DNA of 64,000 nucleotides from Hormoscilla sp. GUM202 (lineage in GTDB: Bacteria; Cyanobacteriota; Cyanobacteriia; Cyanobacteriales; Desertifilaceae): positions 1 through 64,000 of the forward strand of contig RFFC02000001.1 in the NCBI GenBank assembly GCA_005518205.2, written 5' to 3'. Position numbers and translations under genes: made by a program. Below the pieces are notes generated by a model, which searched no databases, was not told the DNA's origin, and was given only the letters and a program-made list of their open reading frames with translations. Positions 38,511-47,415 of this stretch are shown here, in pieces. How positions within the stretch are numbered: the stretch's first letter is position 1; every line of letters starts with the position of its first letter.

Positions 38511-39134
38511 CTATGCTTCACGCAGTTGCCCGTGCAAAATTATCAGGGCTTCAGATAATTGGGTCAGACGAGATTCCATATCTTGCTTGCGACCGAGCAG
38601 TTGTCGCAGCTGGTGATAGCGGGCGATCGCCACCGAGACAGTGGCCACCTGGTCTGGAGGACAGGGACAGAACCACAACTTGCCGTCCGACTCTAGTCTG
38701 CACAGGCGATAGCCCGCTGCCACATCAAGCTTATCTCCTCCTGTCGGATTGGACTCTAACCAGCCATCCACTATCGGTCCTTCTCGGTACAGGTCTTGAA
38801 TTTCTGCATGTACTTGCTGCAAATCCCGCTGCCAGCCAGTGACTACCCCCTGAATTTCTTGCAACAGATTGATTGCCAGCTCTGGGTTGGCGGCGTTTTG
38901 ATGAGAGCTAAAGCTAGGAGTTTTCAGCTTGGGCAGTGCTGGCGTCTTGGACCGGTTCTCTTGCGACAAGGGCTGTATGGGAGGGATTGTCGCTTTGATT
39001 TTTGGCGGGGTTTTGGGTAGTAAGTCAAAGGAGTAGGTCTGATTTTTCTGAATAGCGGACCTTTTTACATTGTTGTTTTGCTCTGCTATAATTTGAGCCA
39101 ATGTAGCCTCAATCCGCTCCAATTCCAGTTTCAT
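38511..39134 (-). CDS. Conserved cyanobacterial protein of unknown function
   Basis: 207 residues, no membrane segment. The N-terminus is a helix (MKLELERIEATLAQIIAEQN), the middle is proline- and lysine-rich linker, and residues 85-205 form a helical region with WQRDLQQVHAEIQDLYREGP and a small conserved-looking core GYRLCRLESDGKLWFCPCPP. The last part is coiled-coil-like (KQDMESRLTQLSEALIILHG). It starts 8 bp after the left end of the GT2 fragment and is divergent from cobU. No function is proposed. Confidence 0.6.
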   Translation of the reverse strand: MKLELERIEATLAQIIAEQNNNVKRSAIQKNQTYSFDLLPKTPPKIKATIPPIQPLSQENRSKTPALPKLKTPSFSSHQNAANPELAINLLQEIQGVVTGWQRDLQQVHAEIQDLYREGPIVDGWLESNPTGGDKLDVAAGYRLCRLESDGKLWFCPCPPDQVATVSVAIARYHQLRQLLGRKQDMESRLTQLSEALIILHGQLREA

Positions 39135-39203
39135 GCTGCTATTTGTAATGAGGGTTCCTTTACTGTTATATTAGATATTGCCCAGAAATCTCTCCCAAAT
39201 TAC

Positions 39204-39770
39204 ATGACATCTTCTCAGGCAAGGCAATTCATCCTGGTGACTGGACCAGCCCGGTCTGGTAAGAGTGAATGGGCTGAGACTCTGGCAACGGGTACCGGCA
39301 AACAGGTGGTCTATGTGGCAACCGCTGCTACTGACCCGACGGATCGGGAGTGGCATAATCGGATTGTACTGCACCAGCGGCGGCGTCCCCCCAGCTGGAA
39401 AACTCTGGAAGTGCCGATCGAGTTGGCGGCCACAATTGAGCTATATGGGGCGAATAGCTGTCTATTGATCGATTCAGTGGGAACTTGGCTGGCAAATTTA
39501 TTGCACCAGGATGATGTAAGCTGGAATCAGACCCAGCAGGCAATGCTTTCCAGTTTGCAGCGGACTGCTGCTGATGTGATTTTGGTGGCTGAAGAGACAG
39601 GGTGGGGCCTGGTTCCAGCTTATCCCATTGGTCGGCTGTTTCGCGATCGCCTCGGTAAGCTGGTGCGCCACATCGCTGCCGTAGCCCATCCAGTTTACCT
39701 GGTTACTGCCGGCCATGTCCTTAACCTCAGTCAGCTAGGCACTCCCTTGTCAGGAGCGATCGGGCGATAA
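39204..39770 (+). CDS. cobU: Adenosylcobinamide kinase / adenosylcobinamide-phosphate guanylyltransferase
   Basis: Bifunctional enzyme that phosphorylates adenosylcobinamide and transfers GMP to it in cobalamin nucleotide-loop assembly. Seen are the P-loop GPARSGKSEWAE (about 14-25), VYVATAATDP, the guanylylation histidine in HQRRRPPSW and CLLIDSVGTWLANLL. The C-terminus is conserved (VYLVTAGHVLNLSQLG). Length from ATG 39204 is 188, normal for CobU; the upstream ATG at 39078 adds a segment without resemblance. No other cobalamin gene is adjacent. Confidence 0.92.
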   Translation: MTSSQARQFILVTGPARSGKSEWAETLATGTGKQVVYVATAATDPTDREWHNRIVLHQRRRPPSWKTLEVPIELAATIELYGANSCLLIDSVGTWLANLLHQDDVSWNQTQQAMLSSLQRTAADVILVAEETGWGLVPAYPIGRLFRDRLGKLVRHIAAVAHPVYLVTAGHVLNLSQLGTPLSGAIGR

Positions 39771-40013
39771 CTTCACATTAATTTAAGTTTCCGATGCCCA
39801 AAGGCGGGGATGCCTCGTTACAATAAGTACATAAGCTTGCATTATTTTTATATTTATCGAGCGAGCAAATCTCAGGGAATTTAAATTCCAGCAAACGCTT
39901 ATGTGATAATGTTTTCAGATCTAATTATCCCGATCGATCGCGCCTGAAAAAATATAAAAATAATTGCAAACAACTACTTATTAGCAATAGGCAATGCTCA
40001 GATAACCTAACCT

Positions 40014-40625
40014 ATGGCATCACAAACGCAAGTAAAACAATATCTTGCCTATTGGCTACAGTTGGGCAAAAAGGTGATTCTCAATGGGAACGAAGCTTTG
40101 CTGCCTCAACCAGTCGTAAAAGGCGATGGTTATAGTCAGGAGTTTGAAGACTGCTGGCAGAAAATTATGTCCCCTGACTCCGGAGACTGCTACCTGGAAG
40201 GTACTGACGAAACTATTGCTCAACTGTTGACGCCGGAGTGGGAACTGGTGATGTGTTCTCGTTGTGAGTTGCCTCTCCCCCTCCCGACTGCGGGCCTGCC
40301 ACCTCAGTGCTGTCCTTGTAATAATTTACTTTCGTGGCCGAATCTAGATCTGCCAAAACCCCGTTTACCTGTCAATAATCAAGCAACACTGGGCAATATT
40401 CGCGATCGCCTGCGTTCGATGATGGCTAGTACCAGAGAAACGGCAGAAAATCGTAGCGAAAAAGTCAATCCGGCTAAGATGTTAATGGATCTCCTGATTT
40501 GTGATTGTACCGTACCGTTCCGGAAAAATCGGGAAAACATGGCTGCCAGCTCCCCGGGTAACGACCCCTCCGCTACGCAGTACGCGATCGGGAAAAACTT
40601 AGTTAACTCAAATATCGTGCAATAG
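40014..40625 (+). CDS. Conserved cyanobacterial protein with two Cys pairs, tail altered by P4 repeat
   Basis: The first 130 residues are coherent: KQYLAYWLQLGKKVILNGNE, then CWQKIMSPDSGDCYLEGTDE, and a zinc-ribbon-like pair CSRCELPLPLP...CCPC. I know of similar uncharacterised cyanobacterial proteins but no function. Near residue 168 the frame crosses the P4 motif (CCGTTCCGGAAAAATCGG at 40515-40532), read as VPFRKNRE, and the last 30 residues are probably not original. The gene may be functional with a changed C-terminus. Confidence 0.6.
   Translation: MASQTQVKQYLAYWLQLGKKVILNGNEALLPQPVVKGDGYSQEFEDCWQKIMSPDSGDCYLEGTDETIAQLLTPEWELVMCSRCELPLPLPTAGLPPQCCPCNNLLSWPNLDLPKPRLPVNNQATLGNIRDRLRSMMASTRETAENRSEKVNPAKMLMDLLICDCTVPFRKNRENMAASSPGNDPSATQYAIGKNLVNSNIVQ
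40515..40532. repeat. P4 motif inside an unknown gene
   Basis: CCGTTCCGGAAAAATCGG. Other copies are at 17797-17814, 40689-40704, 41849-41866 and 42591-42606, in both orientations; a TTCCGGAA core recurs near 30616 and 36764. Confidence 0.6.
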
Positions 40626-40789
40626 GCGAGCGCCGATCTCGGGCAGTGGATCGTAATGGCGCTGCGCAGCAGCATCGCTGACGGCATTCCGATTTTTCCG
40701 GAACTGTTCCTGCCGTTCGTAGTAAGCACTAAAGTGCTTCCCAGGCGCGAAAGAGCCTAGGAGCATTATTTGACTTGGCCGTGCCCCGG

Positions 40790-40859
40790 TCGTTTCCAGA
40801 GATGCCCACCCTGTCGTGTCGCTCCCGCGCACGACATGGGTGGGCACTCTCGGAAACGA
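40790..40859. repeat. Palindrome P2, copy B
   Basis: 70-bp palindrome TCGTTTCCAGAGATGCCCAC...GTGGGCACTCTCGGAAACGA with the inner TGTCGTG..CACGACA arm. Confidence 0.85.
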
Positions 40860-40862
40860 GTC

Positions 40863-40888
40863 AGCAATTAGCAATTAGCAATTAGCAA
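40863..40888. repeat. Heptamer tandem repeat AGCAATT
   Basis: Three AGCAATT units and a partial fourth, ending at the start codon of the creatininase-family gene. Confidence 0.75.
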
Positions 40889-41700
40889 TGATGCACAGCT
40901 TCATCCCCCCAGAACGCTTTTTTCCTTACCTCAGCTGGACAGAGATCCAGGCAATGCCAGATAAGGAAATTGCCCCGATCGTCCAGCCGATCGGGGCAAT
41001 TGAGCAACATGGCCCTCATTTGCCGCTAATCGTCGATGCTGCCATTAGTGTGGGGGTTTTGGGAAAGGCATTGCATCAACTAGATCCTAGCATCCCCGCT
41101 TATGCCTTGCCTGCCCTTTATTACGGCAAATCTAACGAACATTGGCATTTCCCGGGTACAATTACTCTGAGTGCCCAAACGCTATTGGCAGTTATTACCG
41201 AAGTAGCAGAAAGTATTTACCGGGCAGGTTTTCGCAAGTTGGTGTTGATGAACTCCCACGGAGGACAACCCCAGGTATTGGAAATAGCAGCGCGGGATTT
41301 GCACGTCAAGTATGATGATTTTATGGTGTTTCCCCTCTTTACCTGGCGCGTTCCTAATATTACTCAGGAATTACTGACAGCAAAGGAGTCAGAATTGGGT
41401 ATCCATGCTGGAGATGGGGAAACTAGCTTACTCCTTTCCCTGCTACCAGAACAGGTGAAAATGGAGGCGGCAGTAGCTGAATATCCTCAAGGTTTGCCGA
41501 AAGATAGTATGCTGAGCATGGAAGGTAAGCTGCCTTTCCCTTGGGCGACGCGAGATTTAACGGCAAGTGGAGTCCTGGGGGATCCGACAACTGCTTCCCC
41601 GGAAAAGGGCGATCGCATCTTAGCATCCCTGGCCAATAGCTGGGTACAGGTAATCAAAGATATCTACGCTTTCCGTCAACCTCAAATCTGGAAAAAGTAG
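40888..41700 (+). CDS. Creatininase-family amidohydrolase
   Basis: Zinc-dependent amidohydrolase of the creatinine amidohydrolase/formamide hydrolase superfamily. Metal-binding and catalytic motifs are present: GAIEQHGPHLPLIVD (about 36-50, with Glu, His and Asp ligands), MNSHGGQPQVLEIAARDL (His) and GIHAGDGETSLLLSLLP (His and Glu). YYGKSNEHWHFPGT is also typical. Length 270 is normal. Some relatives act on cyclic amides in cofactor or riboflavin/F420 synthesis; the substrate here is unknown. The initiation region overlaps a heptamer array, and ATG 40888 or 40891 may be used. Confidence 0.88.
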   Translation: MMHSFIPPERFFPYLSWTEIQAMPDKEIAPIVQPIGAIEQHGPHLPLIVDAAISVGVLGKALHQLDPSIPAYALPALYYGKSNEHWHFPGTITLSAQTLLAVITEVAESIYRAGFRKLVLMNSHGGQPQVLEIAARDLHVKYDDFMVFPLFTWRVPNITQELLTAKESELGIHAGDGETSLLLSLLPEQVKMEAAVAEYPQGLPKDSMLSMEGKLPFPWATRDLTASGVLGDPTTASPEKGDRILASLANSWVQVIKDIYAFRQPQIWKK

Positions 41701-42237
41701 GCACTGATGCCTGAGGGGTTTTTGCTATGCATCCCGAAGGTATCGTAAGGTTGCCTGTGTTGCATCCCGAAGGCATTGAGGCGCCAGAGTAAGAAACTCT
41801 GTTTTTCTGAAAAATAGGGTTAGAGGGCTATGTGAATACTTTGAACTCCGATTTTTCCGGAACGGTAGGTCGAACTCTGAAGGTCGAGTTCAATATGAAC
41901 CCGATCGCAAGAAGCTAAGAAAAGTCGGCTTCGCTGATCGATGCTAGACAGAGTGGCGAGAGTAACTCCTGTGGACGCTATGTTAATAGTCGTCGCACTA
42001 CCGCGCGGGACAATGGAGATTTCGCTGAAACTCAAGCCAATTAGACGCAGGCTGTCCATCCCATCTTCAAAGGAGTGGATAATAGCTTGACCCCTTCCCG
42101 GTACGATGACAAAGGTATCGCGACCATTACCTCCATCAAGATGAGCGCGACTAGCAGCATTACCATTAAGTAAGTCGTCCCCATCACCTCTATAAAGGAA
42201 AGCACGACGGGCGCCACCACTAGTCAGAACGTCTCGA

Positions 42238-42308
42238 TCGTGTCCAGAGACGCCCACCCTGTCGTTCGCCTGCCCGGCAACGACATGGGTGGGCGCTCTC
42301 GGACACGA
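42238..42308. repeat. Palindrome P2, copy C (in frame in the RTX gene)
   Basis: TCGTGTCCAGAGACGCCCAC...GTGGGCGCTCTCGGACACGA. The outer arm differs from copies A and B (TCGTGTCC for TCGTTTCC) and the partner arm changes to match (GGACACGA). Translated as SCPRAPTHVVAGQANDRVGV. Confidence 0.85.
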
Positions 42309-43057
42309 GCCGCTACTCCCTATCTGGACGTCCAATTGGCTGTTGCTATTATCCTCCTGAAAAGCAGAGATCGCACTGAACAAGAATCGACTCCGATCGC
42401 TAGGCGTCAAAATTTCAGAAGCCACCAACTGATCCAAAGCATCCCTGACCTATATGACGTACTCTCGCGGGCTGCGATCGCTGTCATCAAAACTGACTGG
42501 AATTTCTGGGAAATAGATCTTTTCTCCCGCCTCAACATTGTAGAGTCGGTTACGTACCCCACCCGGCCACAGCACTTCCACAGTCCCACTGTTCCGGAAA
42601 AATCGGGTTTCCGAACCTAGACTGAAGTTAGCAGCTAGACTATTCTGGGAGATAAGGCTTGACCCACCCAGAATCGGTTCTATGGCTGTCTGGCCCCGAT
42701 CGGGAGTGAAGAAGATTACTGCGCTAATGCTATCCCGATCGCGCTAATTGACAATTCCCTCCGCAGTCAGGCCCACTGTACCCAGGGTTTGCATTTCTAC
42801 TGGCACTATTGATTTCTACAGACAGGGGGCGATCGGGGAATACTAATCCACTCTAGGCAAATTCTCTGTTCTCTGTGGGCACAAAGGTGGGCACAATCGC
42901 CGCTAGGGTGTCGAACGGCGAACTAAGTCTGTCGGAATTGGGGACGAGGGGCATGGATTCTGGGTAGTCAAAATTCGACGTGGAAACCAGATCGACAAAA
43001 CTATCTTGATTTAGATCCCCAACGGCCAGTCCCTTATTACTGCGTCGCAGGTGGTCG

Positions 43058-43104
43058 GCCCGTTTCCGAGAGTGCCCACAGGGTGGGCATCTCTGGAAAC
43101 GGGC
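43058..43104. repeat. Palindrome P2, copy D (no inner arm)
   Basis: CCCGTTTCCGAGAGTGCCCA..TGGGCATCTCTGGAAACGGG; the inner TGTCGT arm is missing. Confidence 0.75.
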
Positions 43105-44404
43105 CCTTGATGCTAGGGCTTCGGCGTCGTAGGTAAATTTGCCAGCACTATCGTTGTTCAGGAGTGTGCCTGGATTGGATGCGTCAACTCTCAGATTGCT
43201 ATTTGCCCCACTTTGAAAGATAATGTCTGTGTCGCTGTCGTTGTCGTAATTGAGGGTCTTATTCTCCCCTGAAGCCTGTAGCGACTAGGGACTCTATACT
43301 TGGATCTGTGAGGGTATTGTCGTCCTGTTCCGAAAACTACTGAGAGTTTGCGGGAAACTTAATTACAGGATTTGATCTAATCTCGCTGAATTTGGAGCTT
43401 AGGATATCTATATTCTCGTCGGTATTAAAGTCTGCGAAGGATAGATTTATCTATGATCCAGGGATATTTAGGTTGACAGACGCTGTCACGTCAGTAAGGT
43501 TCCCCGTACTGTTGTTTTGGAGAACATGGAGCAAACCGCGATCGACCCCACCCAATTCTCCAATAGGAATAGCCGCTTGGTCGTCCGCATGGATGATATC
43601 CAGGTCTCCATCCAGATTGTAGTCTATTATGGCGATCGCCTGGGCGATCGTCGCTCCTCTATCTGGTACACCTTCGCTAAAGCTAGTCAGGTTTTCTATT
43701 CCAGAGGTGGCGCTGACATCTACAAAAGTATTGTTCCCTCTATTCAGGAATGGCTGGTTATGCTCGTTCAAGGCGAATGGTTCGGATAAATTCGGAATTT
43801 GATTGTCTTAGTCGAAAGAATTGGCAACGACAATATCCAGCCAGCCATCCCTGTTGATATCTCCTATTGAGGCTGAGTTGGAGTACTGGTTGTCTTTACT
43901 AATCCCGCTTGCTTCGGTAATATCAACAAATGTGCTATCTCCCAGGTTTTCAAATAGTCGATTTGCTTCCCCCGCACCCAGAACTAGCAGGTCGTGGTCG
44001 CTGTTGTTATCGATGTCACTATGGGAAACGCTAGTGCTGTCTTGGTCTGTCGCGGCGATTCCCGCTACTTCTGCTACATCGACAAAGGTTAACTGACTTA
44101 TTTCCTCTAGTTGATTGGAGTAGAGACTGTTGGCAGCTCCAGGTCCGTTTGTGATGTAGATGTCCAGGTTCCCATCCTCGTCGTAATCCAGATTTGCTAC
44201 CCCGGGCAAGCCTCTCGCGAAATTCGGTACTTCGTTGACTCCTGCTAGCGTCAACGGGGGCCCTAGTTTGATTTCATCGAAAATTTCGTTTCGTGCTGAG
44301 GGGATGCGACGATAGTCGAGCCCAGCTAAAGTAGCAATGTCTGAAAAGGTAACGCTGTCTCCTTCGACAGTATTCTCCTGGGGTACTGATGATTTAGTTC
44401 TCAT

Positions 44405-44628
44405 ATCAATGGTTTGTCGTTGCTAAATGGACAAAATTTCCAGATCGGCCAAGCTAAAGATGGGAGCATCCTATTTATGTACTATGCATAGATACTCGTT
44501 AAGTTATGATAATTTAAATATGCACAGCGAAGTTTGAGAATCTGAGTGGGTGTGCTCAAAGGCGGTTGCTACTGTAGAGGTTTTTGATTAGCAAAAATCC
44601 TTGATAGTAGCCATCAAATCGGCGTGGG
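44405..44628. other. Spacer with a degenerate ISKra4-type end
   Basis: GGGAGCATCC at 44462 followed by an AT-rich stretch resembles the ISKra4-type terminus seen at 24-29 kb. No gene is seen. Confidence 0.35.
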
Positions 44629-44770
44629 CTACCTGAAGGCAACCCGCAGGTGTTTTGGTCCGTGAAACACGATGTTCAGCGCCCATTCAACCGTCTCGTC
44701 CACCAAGCGAAGCTGAGGCAAACGGTTGAGTAGGACATTCAAGGCAATCTGAGTCTCAGCACGAGCGGGT
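44629..44770 (-). pseudogene. Cytochrome P450 C-terminal remnant
   Basis: Reading ARAETQIALNVLLNRLPQLR, then LVDETVEWALNIVFHGPKHL, ending VAFR and stop at 44629. This is the end of a bacterial P450 just after the haem-binding cysteine loop (usually CLGAxLARxE); the cysteine itself and everything before it are gone. The break lies near 44770, next to the intron-like segment. The parent enzyme may have belonged to the same biosynthetic locus as the methyltransferase and halogenase. Confidence 0.65.
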
Positions 44771-44806
44771 GTAATTAAAAGTGACACTTAATCATCAACC
44801 GGTGAT

Positions 44807-45545
44807 GTGTGTAGTCAAAAGCAGTTGGTAGGACAGAGCCTCAAGATCGCCAGTGAACGAAAGCGCAATATTGACGCCCGAGATTTATATATGTTCAGAG
44901 CGCTATCATGGAGGTCCAAACCCTCATCCCCAGGTACGGGGGAAACACCGGTCCTTAATGCTGCGGAGTGACATCACCTCGTAGCGGAGGGGGCCCGGAG
45001 CGTGTGAAGCAAGGACTTAAATGTAGGATAACTGGCAGCTATCGCCGGTGATGCCGCTAGGAAAAGATGCTCATGGTTAGAACAAGCGAGCCTATTTAAG
45101 CCTCGTCACATATAACTAGCGGAATAAGGCTAATGCGCTTGCCCAAAAGGGAAATGGTAGTTAGTGTTGGCTGTTGAGTTTGGCTAACATCGTACACAAA
45201 GAACTCCCGGGGTGATGTAGGGATCTAAATGCATCAACGATGATGCCATGGAACGTTATAACCTCTAGCGAGCTGTCTTCTAGGTGGGTAGGTTGGGAGG
45301 GAGACAGGTTAGATGATTTGCGCAATCCGCTAGGGTAGGGATGTCGCTTGTTGCCAAAGCTCAGGGTAATGCCTGCGGATATGCTGACGTCGGACGGTGA
45401 TAGTTGGAAGCTACGGGCATGAGTATCGCTAATACACACGGAACCCTTAGAGGGATGTTTGACTGTCAATCGGCGGGTAAGGGGTGAAAGGAGGAGTGGT
45501 AAGGGTCAAGGGGAGAAATCCCTACCTATGACAAAGGGCCAATTA
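44807..45545 (+). ncRNA. Possible group II intron, 5' part, reading frame lost
   Basis: Starts GTGTG, fitting the GUGYG 5' end of group II introns, and contains GTGAACGAAAGCG, GTGTGAAGCAAGG and other RNA-like, non-coding text over 700 bp, ending with AAATCCCTACCTATGACAAAG, like the leader and first codons of an intron-encoded reverse transcriptase. Nothing of the reverse transcriptase follows, and no domain V was found, so it would be a 5' fragment. Caution: the first 27 bases resemble the left end of the MITE at 46380-46510, which is unexplained. Confidence 0.45.
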
Positions 45546-46636
45546 CACACAAGTAGCCTGGTGCGCTGTCGCGTCACTCACCAAACTGTTCCACCAGCCA
45601 GAGAATTGCCCGAAGAAATCCAAGATGTGCTCTGGTGCCGATCCTAACTCCACTCGGAATATCAGTTGGCTCAACTCCGTCTCCAGTGAGGGATCGAGCA
45701 AACTATTTACCAGGTCGCGATACTGGGGCAACCCTGGGTTAAATTCTCCCGTTGAGCTATGGCGCCCTACCATAATCGAGCGATCGAAAAACTCAAACTT
45801 CTCAACTTGACAGCCGACTACATCAGCGGCCTGCTGCACGATCTTTTGCAAGTGTTGATGGGAGTAAAAGCTCATCCATGTGGCTTCTGCATCGCCTTCG
45901 CTCTCGAAAAAGCTCATGCGGTAATCCCAACGGCTTTCTTTCCATTTGGGCGTCCACTCGATGCTGTACCGCCCCAATACATCCACAACCACGGCACACC
46001 GGCAGCTATTCTCGCAAGCATTCGTCACAATCATCTTTAGAGCTTGGCAAAGTTCATCGTGAGTCAGATGAGAGTAGGGAACTCCGCAAGAAAGGTATAC
46101 ATCGAAGGGCCCCTCTAACTGGCTAGTCCGAATATCCGCACATTCAAACCGAACGTTATTTTGGTTACCATATAGATTACTGGCAGTTTCCACCATTTGG
46201 GCACTGATATCAATTCCCAAGTAATCTAGATCGTAGCTGCTACCTAGCGACCCTTCCTCTGACAATAGCGTTGACAGCAAAACATATCCATCCCCTGTAC
46301 CCGAACCAACATCGAGAACCCGTAGCTTCCCCTCCTTATCTTTGCTGTATGGCGCGATCGCCTGCTTAAACACCCAACGGGGTGTGGTCAAAACCCGTTG
46401 GTAGGAGCCCGAACCCTAAAGGGCCCGGCTACATGAACAAAGCCCGCCTGCGCGGGCTATATACAGGTATCACCAGATGTACTGGCTATCAACTACTTAT
46501 GACCACACCCCACCCAACGAGACAAGGGTTCCTCCCACTCAATTTTTACGCTGTCACGACGGTTTTCAGATAAGTAATGTTCAACCGCATGGCTTCGATC
46601 GTATACTGTCTCGATCTGTTTTGGAGTTACTTTCAT
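45543..46636 (-). pseudogene. SAM-dependent methyltransferase split by a MITE
   Basis: The gene starts at ATG 46636 (MKVTPKQIETVYDRSHAVEH) and runs to EPLSRWV, where a 131-bp element plus a 9-bp duplication interrupts it. It resumes as RWVFKQAIAPYS and ends at 45543. The class I methyltransferase fold has motif I LRVLDVGSGTGDGYV, the acidic LGIDISAQMV and FECADIRT. Without the insertion the protein would be about 315 residues. The C-terminal end abuts the intron-like segment and may be truncated. An ATG in the duplicated part (46391, MTTPRWV) could still allow a shortened protein. Substrate unknown; the neighbourhood suggests secondary metabolism. Confidence 0.82.
46380..46510. mobile_element. 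131-bp MITE with 9-bp target duplication
   Basis: Inverted repeats GGGTGTGGTCA (46380-46390) and TGACCACACCC (46500-46510), flanked by CACCCAACG on both sides (46371-46379 and 46511-46519). Removing the element and one duplication restores the methyltransferase frame. The interior has a GC-rich hairpin (AGCCCGCCTGCGCGGGCT) and no coding potential. Confidence 0.9.
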
Positions 46637-46930
46637 GGGTTTCCTAATATTTCAACTCTTAATTTACCAAGCTTGACAACCTGCTGTCGCCAACCTGCTA
46701 AAGCTAATCTCCATTCCTTCACAATCTTGGTCCCCACCAAAATAGCACGGAGCGATCCGAAACAGCAGCAAACCGTCGGGTTGGATATCAGCCTCATCCC
46801 CGATTTTCTGCCATTGCTTGGTCTGTTTGGCCCTATTCCGGATCCGCGCTGATGGGGAACTGGCAACCAGGTAGGCCGCTTCGATGCACTCGGGGAGCGC
46901 TGCTCGCATTTTTGGCTTCCCGGGCCCAAG
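46637..46930 (-). pseudogene. Degenerate gene upstream of the methyltransferase
   Basis: A minus-strand text in two frames: QWQKIGDEADIQPDGLLLFR, IAPCYFGG, then TKIVKEWRLALAGWRQQVVK ending LRVEILGNP, with the stop overlapping the methyltransferase ATG as ATGA. The overlap suggests an operon partner. A P1-like fragment (GGGGAGCGCTGCTCGCA, about 46890) lies at its left edge. The family is not recognised. Confidence 0.4.
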
Positions 46931-47150
46931 GGGTATAGGCCCTCTTTGTTGCCTGCCCTCCTCGATTCTAAGGATAGATCGCGAGCCTGTCAACCCAGCC
47001 CTTTGATTTTTCACCTTTGTACGAATAGCCATTGCCCTTGGCGACCTTGCATAGTGCGGTGGAAAGAGTCTTCGCGCGAACGGCAGGATGTAGTGCTGTT
47101 CGGGGCCCAGGCGATGTCTCCCCTCGGGAGCTGAATTTGGAGAAAAAGCC

Positions 47151-47310
47151 TTGTCTTTACAATTTATTGCTGTTCCACCAGTCAACGGTCAAAACCCAAG
47201 CAAGTTAATGGTCTGCTTACATGGTTGGGGTGCCAATATGCAAGATTTGCCCCCAATAGCGCCAATAGCGAACCTGCCCGAATACCAATTCCTTGTTTGC
47301 TGATGCTCCT
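47151..47310 (+). pseudogene. Alpha/beta-hydrolase (phospholipase/carboxylesterase type), N-terminal remnant
   Basis: From a TTG at 47151 with GGAG upstream the plus strand reads LSLQFIAVPPVNGQNPSKL, MVCLHGWGANMQDLPPIAP, NLPEYQF. This is the typical start of cyanobacterial serine esterases (the oxyanion HGWGAN motif). A frameshift follows at LFADAP and the catalytic serine region is absent. The spacer to 47415 holds no further recognisable part. Confidence 0.6.
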
Positions 47311-47415
47311 TAGGTTTTGCATCTGATGCCGGGTTTCAATGGCTAAAGGTTCCTAGTCAACAGGAAGAGTGTTCCCCGATCGCAATGACTTTAGTCCTGA
47401 CTACGAACCATGAGG

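Larger units (their letters stand above)
41820..44404 (-). pseudogene. VCBS/FG-GAP + ASPIC/UnbV + RTX surface or secreted protein, broken
   Basis: On the minus strand the gene starts at 44404 (MRTKSSVPQENTVEGD). It has FG-GAP/VCBS calcium-binding repeats (GVANLDYDEDGNLDIYITNG, SIGDINRDGWLDIVVAN; 43451-43771 ALAIIDYNLDGDLDI-like text), an ASPIC/UnbV module (EVLWPGGVRNRLYNVEAG near 42530) and a C-terminal RTX-type domain (GDGDDLLNGN, LDGGNGRDTFVIVPGRGQ). Such proteins are secreted and calcium-dependent. Stops and frameshifts break it at least near 43805, 43450 and 42440, and copies of P2 (42238-42308, 43058-43104) and P4 (41849-41866, 42591-42606) lie inside it. The last open piece is 41820-42437. 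Confidence 0.78.

Noticed and set aside
44807..45545. Complete group II intron
   Set aside because: No reverse transcriptase, domain V or 3' end could be found, so only a 5' fragment is proposed, with moderate confidence.
46664..47185. 173-residue minus-strand frame taken as one gene
   Set aside because: Its first third is antisense to the esterase remnant at 47151-47310 and its middle crosses a P1 fragment; only the last part looks like protein.
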